The notes: a model not told the origin generated them from the sequence alone. A DNA stretch of 23,052 nucleotides from Oscillospiraceae bacterium (GCA_017381835.1 JAFOBK010000136.1:1-23052); one strand, 5' to 3'. Counted from the stretch's first letter, positions 17,901 to 22,970 are shown. Numbers and translations are program-made.

Positions 17901-18744
17901 TGAGAAGCTGTTGCCTGTCTATGAGGCAACCGGCATGTATGTGGATGACATTGAGGATAAGTTCAATGACTGGAACTTCGAAGCTGAGTACGGCATGACC
18001 TACGGCGAATTTAAGGCTGAATACCGTGAGGGTATGGTCACCGAAACCGAAATGCGTGAGGCGATGAAGTTCTACGGGCTTATGAACTACGAAATTGCTG
18101 AAGAGATTCGTGGTCTGAACGACGAAATCAAGTTCGTAAATCAGTACGACATGACACTCACTGATATGAAGGATGCCTACGATCACGGCGATGTCACCCG
18201 CAATCAGATGACCAATGCGCTGGTATTCTCCGGAATGACTCAGATGGAAGCAAGAGAATGGGTAAAGGAAAGAGATATTGAAAACCGTTTGGGTATCGAC
18301 TACGCCAAGCTGGACGATGCCTACAAGCACAACGATATTTCCAGAGCTACCCTGTATAATGCAATGATCGAACATGGAGCAACCAAACAGGAGGCTGACG
18401 ATGCAATCCTAGGCTATGACTGGCTGAAGAAACATGTCAATAGGTATCCTGATCTGGCTATCAGTGATGCGAAGAAGTTTGCTGTCAGAATCAGCACCAA
18501 TGCTCCGGATTACACTCTGGAGGACTTCGGTGTTAAGATTGATGATTACATTCAGTATTCCAAACTGAGACCTGACTGTAAGGGTGTTGATAGGAATGGC
18601 GACGGTCAAGCTGACTCTGGAACGAAGCGCGATGCGATCTTCAGTATGATCGATTCTCTGCCGATCTCCAGTGAAGCGAAGGACGGTCTGGCACTGATCG
18701 ATTACGGCATGAAGAGCATCAAGAAAAATGCTCCTTGGCACTAA
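8923..18744 (+). CDS. Giant polyvalent virion protein with zincin motif (3273 aa)
   Basis: One uninterrupted frame with GAGGTG SD. Residues 6-18 and 31-43 are two copies of SPDE(I/V)(F/Y)D(E/Q)IM(A/S)(K/R)A. Residues 45-430 are charged and helical. Residues 472-525 are a Gly/Ala-rich hydrophobic stretch, followed by more Gly-rich helices to about 640. HEMYHH at 969-974 is an HExxH zinc metallopeptidase motif; Asp1039 in SDFVADSLETMF is a candidate third ligand. Residues about 1150-1710 form a distinct domain with Cys1249, CSLCFVDAKR (1294-1303), YTK, NCGTIC (1556-1561) and IPYHKSGLNP (1582-1591). Residues about 1747-2030 are coiled coil. Residues about 2170-2760 resemble large polyvalent protein-associated domains (perhaps LPD38), with a hydrophobic helix at 2694-2713. 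The C-terminus has three helical repeats (3017-3164) and a DRNGDGQAD loop. Polyvalent phage proteins enter the host with DNA and carry effector domains. That role is inferred here. Confidence 0.8.
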   Translation: MAAKKSPDEIFDEIMAKASSKGSGSSSSNRSPDEVYDQIMSRAKAASHVKQANRFLVDTDKFYRAVDMDTSGENQFNAADYFEERKKQAEELKTRAAAMSLYMNDHADSFSEESYERMMNILSTFDTDVDDVMNRYQPSINAKTGMRAYEDELLAAMDQRQQEQDRWSKIIGFDLSRIGRDNSGDYAVADTWTPEQRYRLGMMQMDDPSVAREYAGQVNAGKDPYVLQARAKSMDLEAERREIDRLQAELDDFYWNADYDATSTNARNAFDQEIKRREKEISDRTQFYNQAKQMQEGIQFASATQRDDFAARSGYAGSGFEVPAFVEDADPDELTYEYINDPDIRTQINRQTNSLAAKGYDLLNEEEVGIYNYYYATEGPAKAQQYLNNIQDTLNQRIGERGAETKQGNIWKQLMAGAISDYSNAVTAPQYFFDKDSDHINTNPSQYMSAAIREDLADTGPVLPGVPGGASLGQIAFDLVNTTANMAPSILLSTAANAVLPGSGAFIGAATMGLSSAGGAYQQALNAGYSKKQSRAYAALSGASEAGMEYLLGGISKLGGEIPQKVLSDIVRGVDNAIAKAALTIGGDMVSEGFEEGLQEIITPWLENLVLYADKDVNWDDVAYSTLLGALSGGVMEGPRVAVNTTRVSKVDKQLQNLGAKGNTWDLAELIVKHRSGEQLSQEDYIKLVKSEPAMKILEGMRSAEPAEPAIANMTAEQVDEMKPSTSADGNAIQISRNASINVVEFADIKDGKATVKTDSGTVDYSDVSFGTEKQGNQYFAVESLPSIDTAHANDLLRTIQNADVGNDTAEVVAIREAYRLGYMGASTRDLRGSDANILPTKLQDQIYDIGRQQRSANDAVRATVKAVPTKATGKYKKVIIEGKLSNLTGDAAKKRKAEIAYVDRVADTFAGTAVHVYESYEKNGKRYYKDNSGKEQLAPNGKYVNDEIWVDLNSGDKGEGMMLNTFAHEMYHHIEKWNKPKARELAEFVVKELGLESVDKAVQAQIEKARAAGYGEEHFKGMTPDQAQNEVYMRAMSDFVADSLETMFTRGDPAKAIANLKKENRGLFDQIKAFIDEWISKVKKFYSDKTISQEGAMVAQLEKFEQLQQLFMEAMAGAGENYNASLESITPGEAGIMVNEAGDPVAMSTEDGSVMLSIRTYEEDGREAFRKYLDKCVTSNRLTEAEAKEMRDGIEEIYNTCKEFKDKYAPFSAWSDAEVIRDTRGRPVFSVVTPNGDYKMNLDFSLVCKKRRTLDAVFNEMSRRGIIDDFELGQKSVVKINEIIRKYGLETACSLCFVDAKRFRQASMADSFVRLYNELVESLVPEDQNGNIDHFNFSGYETIKKVDGGIDTWANSQLDFSHLDDVMKRYGKGTVEHKAAKYIKSRPEARKLLLRGDFMSSQGFDAVKTQNKDILKLYNSKKGTGGPKAAFGDVQYLNEIIKKERTWTPSKAYEVGGIRIQSFSDYVPRMVFDYTQMIYDLAARKLPAHAYTKESLFVKQFGLTGVKINMSLIPAVAEGGIAAGLDAKGNYVWAGESFNYDEAVEIQNTEGYSENCGTICVGVSKQHIEKLLRDPNIRMVIPYHKSGLNPIVAHMNKIAEFTDYTNDQRTKGKDGKAVSKDFNFNEAVKRTGDPKAAADEYLKWCADNGYTAKFDEFKGEDNYYKLLEDFTLYDKDGKYVPQREVRAVFPKEGNAFGTMKDLIKAGLEEDAIVEGKRDKNLSSIVDEIQKTLPKTEAEISEEQVAQADRDLEAFSLRNEKLTNRQILEQLDIAKRKPWERDHLQRYQERRELLSQEKPKLDTVNARIKELSADPKQNKAELTQLKAEARALKRSVDSLSRKIREQEQSEMFKRIATEERLRLMKETGKNAQKSYKNEQRKMVEAMNMDQRMIREMLTGTQSLMSRMEDNFIDLVKAYENKEIDRNTMRTMFVQLGQEYDQQTKDTKIWDREFSRLMKMYDELSEKYIKDTGDAKKKIERLEATIAKQRADAIERTKARAESAEVQKQRKHVEDNAKKLMKILANPTKDAHVPMALQEPLQKFLDSIDFTSNRYASGGSATIKDRSYTNALAKVRDAIKGQRTALTSEDGVFTLDVPPEFTDEIDKHIKMVSDATEGLDLTTKRVYEMTGAELKDLNYILNTINKAIRDIDRMHMQGEKARTSGLARDTMQEMQNRKPIKGEKGNWFVWNNYTPFHAFRRYGKAALKIFDGLKAGQAKLARTIDSVVKFTEKTYTAKEVKEWERTRHEIKLDSGKTVTMSSAQIMTFWCLSHRDQAIPHMHGAGIRMTTLEKFVNKANSQNELVQKDHFSLTLEDVNRINQLLTDRQRTVAREMQQFMQNFGGKLVNEISMARWDFMSATEKDYFPIDTVETSRDVKNPDQKKTSLFALLNKSFTKAPVQNARNAMVIDSIFNVFANHMSEVAEYNAFALPLVDTMKWFNYRENVDVGEGHIHDVGVNRAIRDTLGTEAIQYFVDLMTDINSSQKAGRHEDFFGKILGRSKAASVAWNTRVAIQQISALPRASMILNYKSLIKGASKVRLKYATQEMMKYSGIALWKSMGYYDLNVGKSVERQIKGDTSIVDKFNEAGMWLPGKMDERTWARIWIATKDQVQNTTHLTGEDLLQATAKKFEEVVYETQVVDSVLTKSSFMRDKNLFIKEATSFMAEPTLAINILMSAFQDYEEGHSRSEKVKRGLMIGFTGYALAGVVNALLNSFSDAWRDDDEFEDYWEKYRQALFGEKFFDGNLFGELNPIEKIAFVKDILSVAKGNEPHSTYSKLMTDAVNLINSYQSIADGKGSKTAYGVVYQTLQYLSTASGVGMSNMTREVIDVWNNTIGKINPEKRILRHKPDNGDELLNAIQKGTEEDIQRVFGRFENQQKAESALQSAIRAKYVSGEMTAEEAEEMLTTYFDRDDEFEIYWLMEEWDYAKENDGSSDGYTKYGSLYDAIETGEYETEIARLLEHGADASTIRSQITREYRKQYMADETAREDIREKLLPVYEATGMYVDDIEDKFNDWNFEAEYGMTYGEFKAEYREGMVTETEMREAMKFYGLMNYEIAEEIRGLNDEIKFVNQYDMTLTDMKDAYDHGDVTRNQMTNALVFSGMTQMEAREWVKERDIENRLGIDYAKLDDAYKHNDISRATLYNAMIEHGATKQEADDAILGYDWLKKHVNRYPDLAISDAKKFAVRISTNAPDYTLEDFGVKIDDYIQYSKLRPDCKGVDRNGDGQADSGTKRDAIFSMIDSLPISSEAKDGLALIDYGMKSIKKNAPWH

Positions 18745-18754
18745 ATAATGAAAG

Positions 18755-18783
18755 GATGGGGGATTACACCCCCATCTTTTTTT
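18755..18783 (+). terminator. Strong Rho-independent terminator after giant gene
   Basis: Perfect 8-bp stem GATGGGGG, loop ATTACA, CCCCCATC, followed by seven T. It lies 11 bases after the stop codon of the giant gene. It separates the ejection-protein block from the second fibre block, so the latter needs read-through or its own promoter. A TATTAT-like box lies at about 18782-18787 but no convincing -35 element was seen. Confidence 0.9.
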
Positions 18784-18816
18784 ATTATAGCATTGCCTCA
18801 AAAGGAGGCGATAACC

Positions 18817-19122
18817 ATGATGCAGGGAGATTCCTATAATCTGGGATTTCGGGTGATGAACAATGCCAAGAATGTTGTCACACCTATTGATATACAGGAT
18901 ATGGAAATCACTATCGGCCATATCCGGAAGACATACCGGAACGCACAAATCACATTTGACGGCAGCCGGTGGCTGTTTCCTATCAGTCAGAGTGAGACAT
19001 TTGGATACTGGCCCAAAGTGGTCGATGCGCAGATCCGGATTCTGTGGGCGAATGGTACGCTGGAAGGTAAGAAGATTCACGGTGTCAGGATTAATGAGAG
19101 TATCAGCAAGGAGGTACTGTGA
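18817..19122 (+). CDS. Small conserved phage tail/baseplate-type protein
   Basis: A 101-residue protein. The start is placed at the ATG at 18817 because AAAGGAGG (18801-18808) is at ideal distance; the frame is open further upstream, but that stretch is the terminator. The product is beta-rich: GDSYNLGFRVMNNA, TPIDIQDMEITIGHIRKTY, RWLFPISQSETFGYWPKVVD, QIRILWANGTLEGKK and VRINESISKEVL. Short Ig-like domains that start 'G-D-(S/T)-x-x-L-x-F-x-V' resemble the N-terminal domains of baseplate or fibre proteins of the BppU type, which anchor adhesins. The same sequence pattern is common in Firmicutes phages without an assigned name. Its position at the head of the second fibre block suggests an anchor for the following adhesion proteins. 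Confidence 0.65.
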   Translation: MMQGDSYNLGFRVMNNAKNVVTPIDIQDMEITIGHIRKTYRNAQITFDGSRWLFPISQSETFGYWPKVVDAQIRILWANGTLEGKKIHGVRINESISKEVL

Positions 19123-19469
19123 TGACGGAATATGGTAGCGGCGGTGATCTTACCGTCATTATGGAAGGGCCTTTCTCCGGCTCTGGCGGCTCTGAATCGA
19201 AAATTTCTACCATCAGCGCACCGGCGGAGAACTGGAAAGGCGGCACAAGTCCCTATTCCCAGGTAGTCGCTGTTGAAGGTGTCAGCGTAAATACAAAGGT
19301 GGAAATTCAGCTGAGTGTGGAACAGATCCAAATGTTTCGAGACAAAGGCTATGACATCTCGTTCACCATTGAAAACGAAGACGGCATTGTAACATTGTTT
19401 GCCATTGGCAGCAAGCCTGATATGGACTGTGAGTTCCAGGTTGCATTATCGGGGGTGATTGCAGTATGA
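19122..19469 (+). CDS. Putative fibre/adhesion domain protein
   Basis: A 115-residue protein. The ATG at 19122 overlaps the previous stop (TGATG), with AAGGAGG seven bases upstream; a GTG three bases earlier is in frame but too close to the SD. The first 25 residues are Gly/Ser-rich (GSGGDLTVIMEGPFSGSGG). The rest reads like a C-terminal beta domain frequent on phage fibres: ISAPAENWKGGTSPYSQVV, VNTKVEIQLSVEQIQMFRDKG, FTIENEDGIVTLFAIGSKP and CEFQVALSGVIAV. The pattern 'W-x-(6-8)-Y-x-Q-x-V ... N-x-x-G-x-V-T-x-x-A-I-G-x-x-P' is known from many Firmicutes phage tails, usually at the end of longer fibres. Here it stands alone as a small gene. It overlaps the next gene by 4 bases. Confidence 0.65.
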   Translation: MTEYGSGGDLTVIMEGPFSGSGGSESKISTISAPAENWKGGTSPYSQVVAVEGVSVNTKVEIQLSVEQIQMFRDKGYDISFTIENEDGIVTLFAIGSKPDMDCEFQVALSGVIAV

Positions 19470-19903
19470 AAATAAAAGGAAATACCATATCCATTCACCA
19501 GGAGAGCCTTCCTATAAAAGGTGGGACTATGGAAGGCACAGTGAACATGAACAATCATCCGTTGGAAGGGATATCCGATCCTGTAAAAGATGATCAGGCC
19601 GCAAACAAGAAGTTTGTGGAAGATTCTGTGAAAGATGTAAAGGAAATCGCCGACCAAAAAACCGGAAAGGTAAGCATCCAGGTGACACTGAAAGCGGACA
19701 GCTGGGTGGATAACAAGCAGTCTGTATCTGCAAAAGGTGTGACAGCGGATAATGATGTGTTTATCACAGCGGCCCCGGACAGCTATGTTGCTTATGCAGA
19801 AAGTATGATCTACTGTTCTGCACAAGAAAAAGACTTGCTGACTTTTGCTTGTGGCGAAGTGCCATCAAAACAGGTAAATGTCAATGTGATCATTTTCACA
19901 TAA
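19466..19903 (+). CDS. Putative tail fibre protein
   Basis: A 145-residue protein with an ATGA overlap to the gene before. Residues 15-55 (SLPIKGGTMEGTVNMNNHPLEGISDP and DDQAANKKFVEDSV) form the standard tail-fibre motif 'G-G-x-M-x-G-x-(I/V)-x-M ... L-x-x-(I/L)-x-x-P-x-x-x-x-(D/Q)-A-A-x-K-x-(Y/F)-V', which links a trimeric shaft to downstream domains. Residues 65-145 are a beta domain typical of Firmicutes phage fibre tips (VTLKADSWVDNKQSVSAKGV, DNDVFITAAPDSYVAYAE, DLLTFACGEVPSKQVNVNVIIF). Likely a short trimeric fibre or tip that binds the host surface. Receptor unknown. Confidence 0.72.
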   Translation: MKIKGNTISIHQESLPIKGGTMEGTVNMNNHPLEGISDPVKDDQAANKKFVEDSVKDVKEIADQKTGKVSIQVTLKADSWVDNKQSVSAKGVTADNDVFITAAPDSYVAYAESMIYCSAQEKDLLTFACGEVPSKQVNVNVIIFT

Positions 19904-19916
19904 GGGGAGGCACTGT

Positions 19917-20669
19917 ATGATCTTTAACTTTGGCCCATGGGAAACGAAACGGCTTCCCGTTCTGGACGAGAACTTTCCTGCTGATGTGAAAACAACAATC
20001 GGAAAAGCGGCTACCTTTACCGTGGTATTTTCTGAAGAAGGCAAGCCGGATGTATATACCTACCAGTGGTATGTGAACGACAGCCCGGTTGATGGGGCGA
20101 CGGCAGCCAGCTACACCAGAACAGCCCCGGCCGTTGGAACAGAAACCATTTACTGTGTGGTGACGAACAAGGCCGGATCAGTGCAAAGTCGGACAGCAAA
20201 ACATACTGTTACTACGGAGTATGTTTTCAAAAACGGAACTTTCTATAATGGCGGTAGCTGGGACTGGACACACAACAGTGATACCTATGCTGTTTGTGAA
20301 GTTACTGATACCTGGCATCTTGGCGTAGATGGTAGAGGCCATTTCGGTGCAACCTGGACAACGAAGCCGGTATCCACAATCGGAAAAAATAAGCTGATTT
20401 TTACAGTATCTGCCACTGATACTACGGGAAATAACGAAACCGGATACGGCGTAGGTGTGGTATATGTAGGTATCACTGACAGTAACAATCTGGGGAATAA
20501 AACTATGGTTGCTGCAGTCAGTTTCAGACCATTTGATAACTTTAACAGCAGGGAGTACGTCGTAGATTTGTCCTCTGTGAACGGTTCTTATTACGCAAAA
20601 ATCCTGATTGACAGAGAAGGCGTATACGACCAGGATCATGTGTATGTGTCGGCAATTCGTTTTGAGTAA
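19917..20669 (+). CDS. Ig-like domain adhesin / tail fibre protein
   Basis: A 250-residue protein with AGGGGAGG SD. Residues about 22-100 form an Ig-like domain: TFTVVFSEEGKPDVYTYQWY with Trp51, then ETIYCVVTNKAG with Cys80, i.e. the Trp and second Cys of the classical core, although the first Cys is absent. Residues 101-250 are a second beta-rich domain (YVFKNGTFYNGGSWDWT, DTWHLGVDGRGHFGATWTTKP, YVVDLSSVNGSYYAKILID). This looks like a carbohydrate-binding jelly-roll, which is a guess from composition. Ig-like domains on phage virions are known to bind surface glycans or mucus. Probably an exposed adhesion subunit of the second fibre block. Confidence 0.68.
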   Translation: MIFNFGPWETKRLPVLDENFPADVKTTIGKAATFTVVFSEEGKPDVYTYQWYVNDSPVDGATAASYTRTAPAVGTETIYCVVTNKAGSVQSRTAKHTVTTEYVFKNGTFYNGGSWDWTHNSDTYAVCEVTDTWHLGVDGRGHFGATWTTKPVSTIGKNKLIFTVSATDTTGNNETGYGVGVVYVGITDSNNLGNKTMVAAVSFRPFDNFNSREYVVDLSSVNGSYYAKILIDREGVYDQDHVYVSAIRFE

Positions 20670-20681
20670 AGGAGGGGTGTT

Positions 20682-20957
20682 ATGAAAATCTATATTGATT
20701 CCGATTTTCGCTGTCACACCGCTCCTGCTGATAATCTACGGGAGTTCGATGTACCGTTTTTTGACGATAAGTGCACTGCTCTGATTGAGGGATACCGATA
20801 TGAACCGTCCGGAGAAGGTCGGAACGACGAAGTGTATCCCTATGACCGGATCACTCCTGCGGTAGATTACACTCTGCTGAAAATCGCCCAGGACCAGTAT
20901 GAACAGGATATTACAGAGGCAGCGGCTTCTTACTGGGAAGGAGTGAATGCTGTATGA
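20682..20957 (+). CDS. Small conserved phage tail-associated protein
   Basis: A 91-residue acidic protein with SD AAAGGAGG. The opening MKIYIDSDFRCHTAPADNL followed by REFDVPFFDDKCTALIEGYR is a recurrent pattern in small Firmicutes phage proteins encoded after the fibre genes. The second half is a helix with LLKIAQDQYEQDITEAAASY, resembling the C-terminal segment of tail fibre assembly or accessory proteins. Two cysteines (in FRCH and DKCTA) could form a metal site or disulfide. No function can be assigned. Coupled to the next gene by an ATGA overlap. Confidence 0.62.
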   Translation: MKIYIDSDFRCHTAPADNLREFDVPFFDDKCTALIEGYRYEPSGEGRNDEVYPYDRITPAVDYTLLKIAQDQYEQDITEAAASYWEGVNAV

Positions 20958-21421
20958 ATCTTAATCAGATGAAAGAATGGGCATTTAAGCAGGGAAGGGC
21001 GGATGCACTGGAAATCCAGGAAAAGTCTCCGCAGATGACCGGTACGGAACTGAATGCTGCAGATGACCGCATACCACGATTTCGGGATGCAATCAAGCGA
21101 AAGAATATGCTTGACCGAAAGGCAGGACAGCAGGACGGCTTTGTGTGTTTGTCCACTGCAGGACGGGTGGTTCGGCTTATTCAGAATTATAACAGCGATA
21201 TTTACCAGGAAGAACCGGAAAATCTGCCCGCTCAGTACCGGTTCGTGTGGTCTACAGACCCCGCTAAAGCAAGACCTTTTATTGCCAGTTCCACCAGTTA
21301 CTACAATACTGGAGACTGCTGCCTCAACAAAGCGGGAGAACCCAGACGAAGCAAGATCGATGCCAATGTATTCGATCCCGATACTTCCCCAGAATTTTGG
21401 GAAGACCCCTATGCTGTATGA
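20954..21421 (+). CDS. Tail-associated protein with possible carbohydrate-binding C-terminus
   Basis: A 155-residue protein starting in an ATGA overlap; GGAAGGAG lies upstream. The first 60 residues are helical and charged (NQMKEWAFKQGRADALEIQE, IPRFRDAIKRKNMLDRK). The C-terminal 55 residues contain FIASSTSYYNTGDCCLNKAGEPRRSK and DPDTSPEFWEDPYAV. This resembles the CBM5/12-type arrangement seen on phage proteins ('Y-x-x-G-D-x-C-x-x-x-G ... P-D-x-x-P-x-x-W'), although the aromatic binding residues are only partly present. A role in binding host glycans is possible but weakly supported. It lies immediately before the endolysin gene. Confidence 0.55.
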   Translation: MNLNQMKEWAFKQGRADALEIQEKSPQMTGTELNAADDRIPRFRDAIKRKNMLDRKAGQQDGFVCLSTAGRVVRLIQNYNSDIYQEEPENLPAQYRFVWSTDPAKARPFIASSTSYYNTGDCCLNKAGEPRRSKIDANVFDPDTSPEFWEDPYAV

Positions 21422-21467
21422 CGATTATTACGATCATGATGTATCTGGATTATTGGAGGATTACTGA
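21411..21467 (+). CDS. Possible 18-residue acidic peptide
   Basis: An ATG at 21411 opens a short frame ending in TGA at 21465-21467, overlapping the endolysin ATG (TGATG). The product (MLYDDYYDHDVSGLLEDY) is strongly acidic. It fills exactly the gap between the previous gene and the endolysin and could couple their translation. SD is weak (GGGAAG). It may be a leader peptide or chance; the acidic composition and exact fit are the only support. Confidence 0.3.
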   Translation: MLYDDYYDHDVSGLLEDY

Positions 21468-22063
21468 TGACGAATAAACAGAGACAGCATTTACTGGCCT
21501 ATCTTGGGTATTACGAGATGAACGTGGACGGATACTGGGGCAGTGGCAGCAGGGAAGCCTGCAAAGCATTCCAGCGAGACCTGAATCTGACCGTAGACGG
21601 CTACGGCGGCCCGGAGACGGACAAGCAGCTGCGGTATGCTGTGTATAACGATCTGGAGAAAACGGAGCCGGAAGAGGATGCGACCGACAATAATGTCGGT
21701 GACAAAACAGGTACCTTCTGGGACCATATCCGTTACTGGAAACGGGAAGAGTTCCGTTGCCGGTGCGGTGGCAAATACTGCAACGGATTTCCCGCAGAAC
21801 CCGACCAGACACTTGTGGAACTGGTGGATGATATCCGGCACAAAGCAGGAAGACCCGGTATTCCATCCAGTGGTCTGCGGTGCAAAACCTGGAACAGCAT
21901 CCAGGGCGGCGTGGCCAACAGCGACCATATGAAAGGAAAGGCACTGGACTTCTCTATTGAGGGTATGTCCGGCGCACAGCTGCTCTCTCTGGCACTGGCA
22001 GATCCGAGAACCCGATATGCATACATTATCGATGGCGGCTGGGTTCATGTAGATGTCGAGTAG
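21467..22063 (+). CDS. Endolysin: PG-binding domain plus M15 peptidase
   Basis: A 198-residue lysin with TTGGAGGA SD. Residues 5-58 are a PG_binding_1 domain (LLAYLGYYEMNVDGYWGSGS, ACKAFQRDLNLTVDGYGGPET). After an acidic linker (62-80), residues 84-198 form an M15A-type zinc peptidase: the FRCRCGGKYCNGFP segment (Cys98, Cys100, Cys105), PSSGLRCKTWN, the zinc motif SDHMKGKALDF with His154 and Asp161, and the C-terminal WVHVDV with His194. M15 peptidases cut D-Ala or L-Ala-D-Glu bonds of peptidoglycan stems. The protein has no signal peptide, so it needs a holin for release, consistent with the holin genes that follow. TAG stop, 14 bases before the next gene. Confidence 0.92.
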   Translation: MTNKQRQHLLAYLGYYEMNVDGYWGSGSREACKAFQRDLNLTVDGYGGPETDKQLRYAVYNDLEKTEPEEDATDNNVGDKTGTFWDHIRYWKREEFRCRCGGKYCNGFPAEPDQTLVELVDDIRHKAGRPGIPSSGLRCKTWNSIQGGVANSDHMKGKALDFSIEGMSGAQLLSLALADPRTRYAYIIDGGWVHVDVE

Positions 22064-22077
22064 GGGAGGTGAGTCCG

Positions 22078-22377
22078 ATGGAGTGGGAAGAAGTCGTGCA
22101 GTGGGCAAAGGATATCTGCACCATTGCAACATTCCTGGCATTGGTCATCAAACCTGTCCGTGAGTGGTTGTTTGGTTTTGGAGCCATCCGGGACGGCTTG
22201 CGGAGCATCCTTCGCAGTGAAATCACCCGGATCTACTACCGGCATCACGATGATCAGAAGCTGAAGGAATATGAATTCAAAAACATGGATCAATGTTACG
22301 ATGCGTACAAAGCACTGAAAGGAAATTCCTTTGTCGATAAGATTCACGATGAGATGAAGGAATGGGATGTCGTATAA
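22078..22377 (+). CDS. Holin-like membrane protein
   Basis: A 99-residue protein. ATG at 22078 is chosen because GGGGAGG lies eight bases upstream; an in-frame GTG at 22069 overlaps that SD. One N-terminal hydrophobic helix (residues about 12-34, ICTIATFLALVIKPVREWLFG) is followed by a basic then charged soluble part (YYRHHDDQKLKEYEF, YDAYKALKGNSFVDKIHDEM). The C-terminal 'Y-x-A-Y-x-x-L-x-G-N-x-F-V' pattern is widespread in small membrane proteins of Firmicutes phage lysis cassettes. It may be a holin, an antiholin or a spanin-like accessory. It lies between endolysin and the two-helix holin, in the same transcript. Confidence 0.7.
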   Translation: MEWEEVVQWAKDICTIATFLALVIKPVREWLFGFGAIRDGLRSILRSEITRIYYRHHDDQKLKEYEFKNMDQCYDAYKALKGNSFVDKIHDEMKEWDVV

Positions 22378-22389
22378 GGAGGAACTTTT

Positions 22390-22581
22390 ATGATTGACTG
22401 GAAGAAGAAACTGACCTCCAGAAAGTTCTGGATGGCAATCGTTGGCTTTATCACCCCTCTGCTACTGGCTTTCGGTCTGGCAGAAACTGAGGTGTCTCAG
22501 ATTGTCGCAATCATCATGGCCGGTGCTGATGTTGTCGCCTACATCATTGCCGAGGGCCTGGTGGATGCTGGCAGCAAGTAA
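22390..22581 (+). CDS. Holin, small two-helix type
   Basis: A 63-residue protein with AAGGAGG SD. A short basic N-terminus (MIDWKKKLTSRKFW) precedes two hydrophobic helices, about residues 14-32 (WMAIVGFITPLLLAFGLA) and 36-57 (VSQIVAIIMAGADVVAYII), separated by a short acidic turn (ETE). This is the layout of small phage holins in Firmicutes ('N-W-K-x-x-x-x-x-x-x-F-W'), which make membrane lesions and release the endolysin. Position two genes after the endolysin supports the call. Confidence 0.85.
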   Translation: MIDWKKKLTSRKFWMAIVGFITPLLLAFGLAETEVSQIVAIIMAGADVVAYIIAEGLVDAGSK

Positions 22582-22824
22582 TTGAACGACCTTGTTTGGA
22601 CAACAAAACGGCTTGGGGCATTTATCGAAGCTGCGTGTCTGAGCGAGGACGAAAAGGATGTACTTGCAGACTGGGTCAATCACCACAGCCCTGCATGGTC
22701 TGCGGAACACCGTTCCATGTCGGAAAGTAAGGTAGGAAAGATCCGGACAAAGATCCGACGAAAGTACGATGTCGTGCAGCAGGAATATCCGGAGATCTTT
22801 CCACCACGAATCAAATATGGATAA
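22582..22824 (+). CDS. Small basic, possibly HTH DNA-binding protein
   Basis: An 80-residue basic protein with a TTG start directly after the holin TAA stop (TAATTG); no strong SD, so translation is probably coupled to the holin. Residues 20-35 (LSEDEKDVLADWVNHH) and 45-62 (MSESKVGKIRTKIRRKYD) look like two helices with an HTH-like 'S-x-S-x-V-x-x-I-x-x-x-I-R-x-K-Y-D' recognition helix, followed by VQQEYPEIFPPR. The same motif set is found in small unnamed Firmicutes phage proteins. It could be a late regulator or a sigma region 4-like protein; the function is not established. The gene ends inside the left arm of a terminator. Confidence 0.65.
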   Translation: MNDLVWTTKRLGAFIEAACLSEDEKDVLADWVNHHSPAWSAEHRSMSESKVGKIRTKIRRKYDVVQQEYPEIFPPRIKYG

Positions 22825-22855
22825 CCCCTTCCCGTACTGGGAGGGGGTTGTTTTT
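22823..22855 (+). terminator. Rho-independent terminator after lysis cassette
   Basis: An 11-bp stem (AACCCCTTCCC, loop GTACT, GGGAGGGGGTT, with one G-U pair) followed by GTTTTT. It starts within the stop codon of the HTH-like gene and closes the late operon. Confidence 0.9.
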
Positions 22856-22900
22856 GTACAGAAATCGTAGCGAACAACGGCAGATACACGGCGGTAAAAA

Positions 22901-22962
22901 GCCTCCGAAATTTAGTACCGTAAGGGTGGATCAGAGGAAATCTGGTACTAAATTTTCGGAGG
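22901..22962 (+). promoter_or_regulatory. Long hairpin covering the RBS of the last gene
   Basis: The arms CCTCCGAAATTTAGTACC (22902-22919) and GGTACTAAATTTTCGGAGG (22944-22962) pair over 18 bp with a single one-base bulge; the loop is 24 bases. The right arm contains GGAGG, which sits 8 bases before the ATG at 22971 and is the only SD. T6 follows the stem and touches the ATG, and A5 precedes the left arm, so the element could also terminate in both directions. The start of the next gene is thus controlled by this fold. Confidence 0.75.
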
Positions 22963-22970
22963 TATTTTTT

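Noticed and set aside
8923..18744. Giant protein as an N4-type virion RNA polymerase
   Set aside because: Size and N4-type capsid invite this idea, but no T7-like polymerase motifs (such as the TxxGR and K-x3-Y-G elements) were found; zincin and polyvalent-type segments fit better.
18748..18816. Upstream ATG extension of the 101-residue gene
   Set aside because: The extension (from 18748) consists of the terminator hairpin and its T-tract; the SD at 18801-18808 fits the ATG at 18817.
22856..22900. Promoter between the last terminator and the hairpin
   Set aside because: No -35/-10 pair with acceptable spacing could be recognised; left open rather than called.
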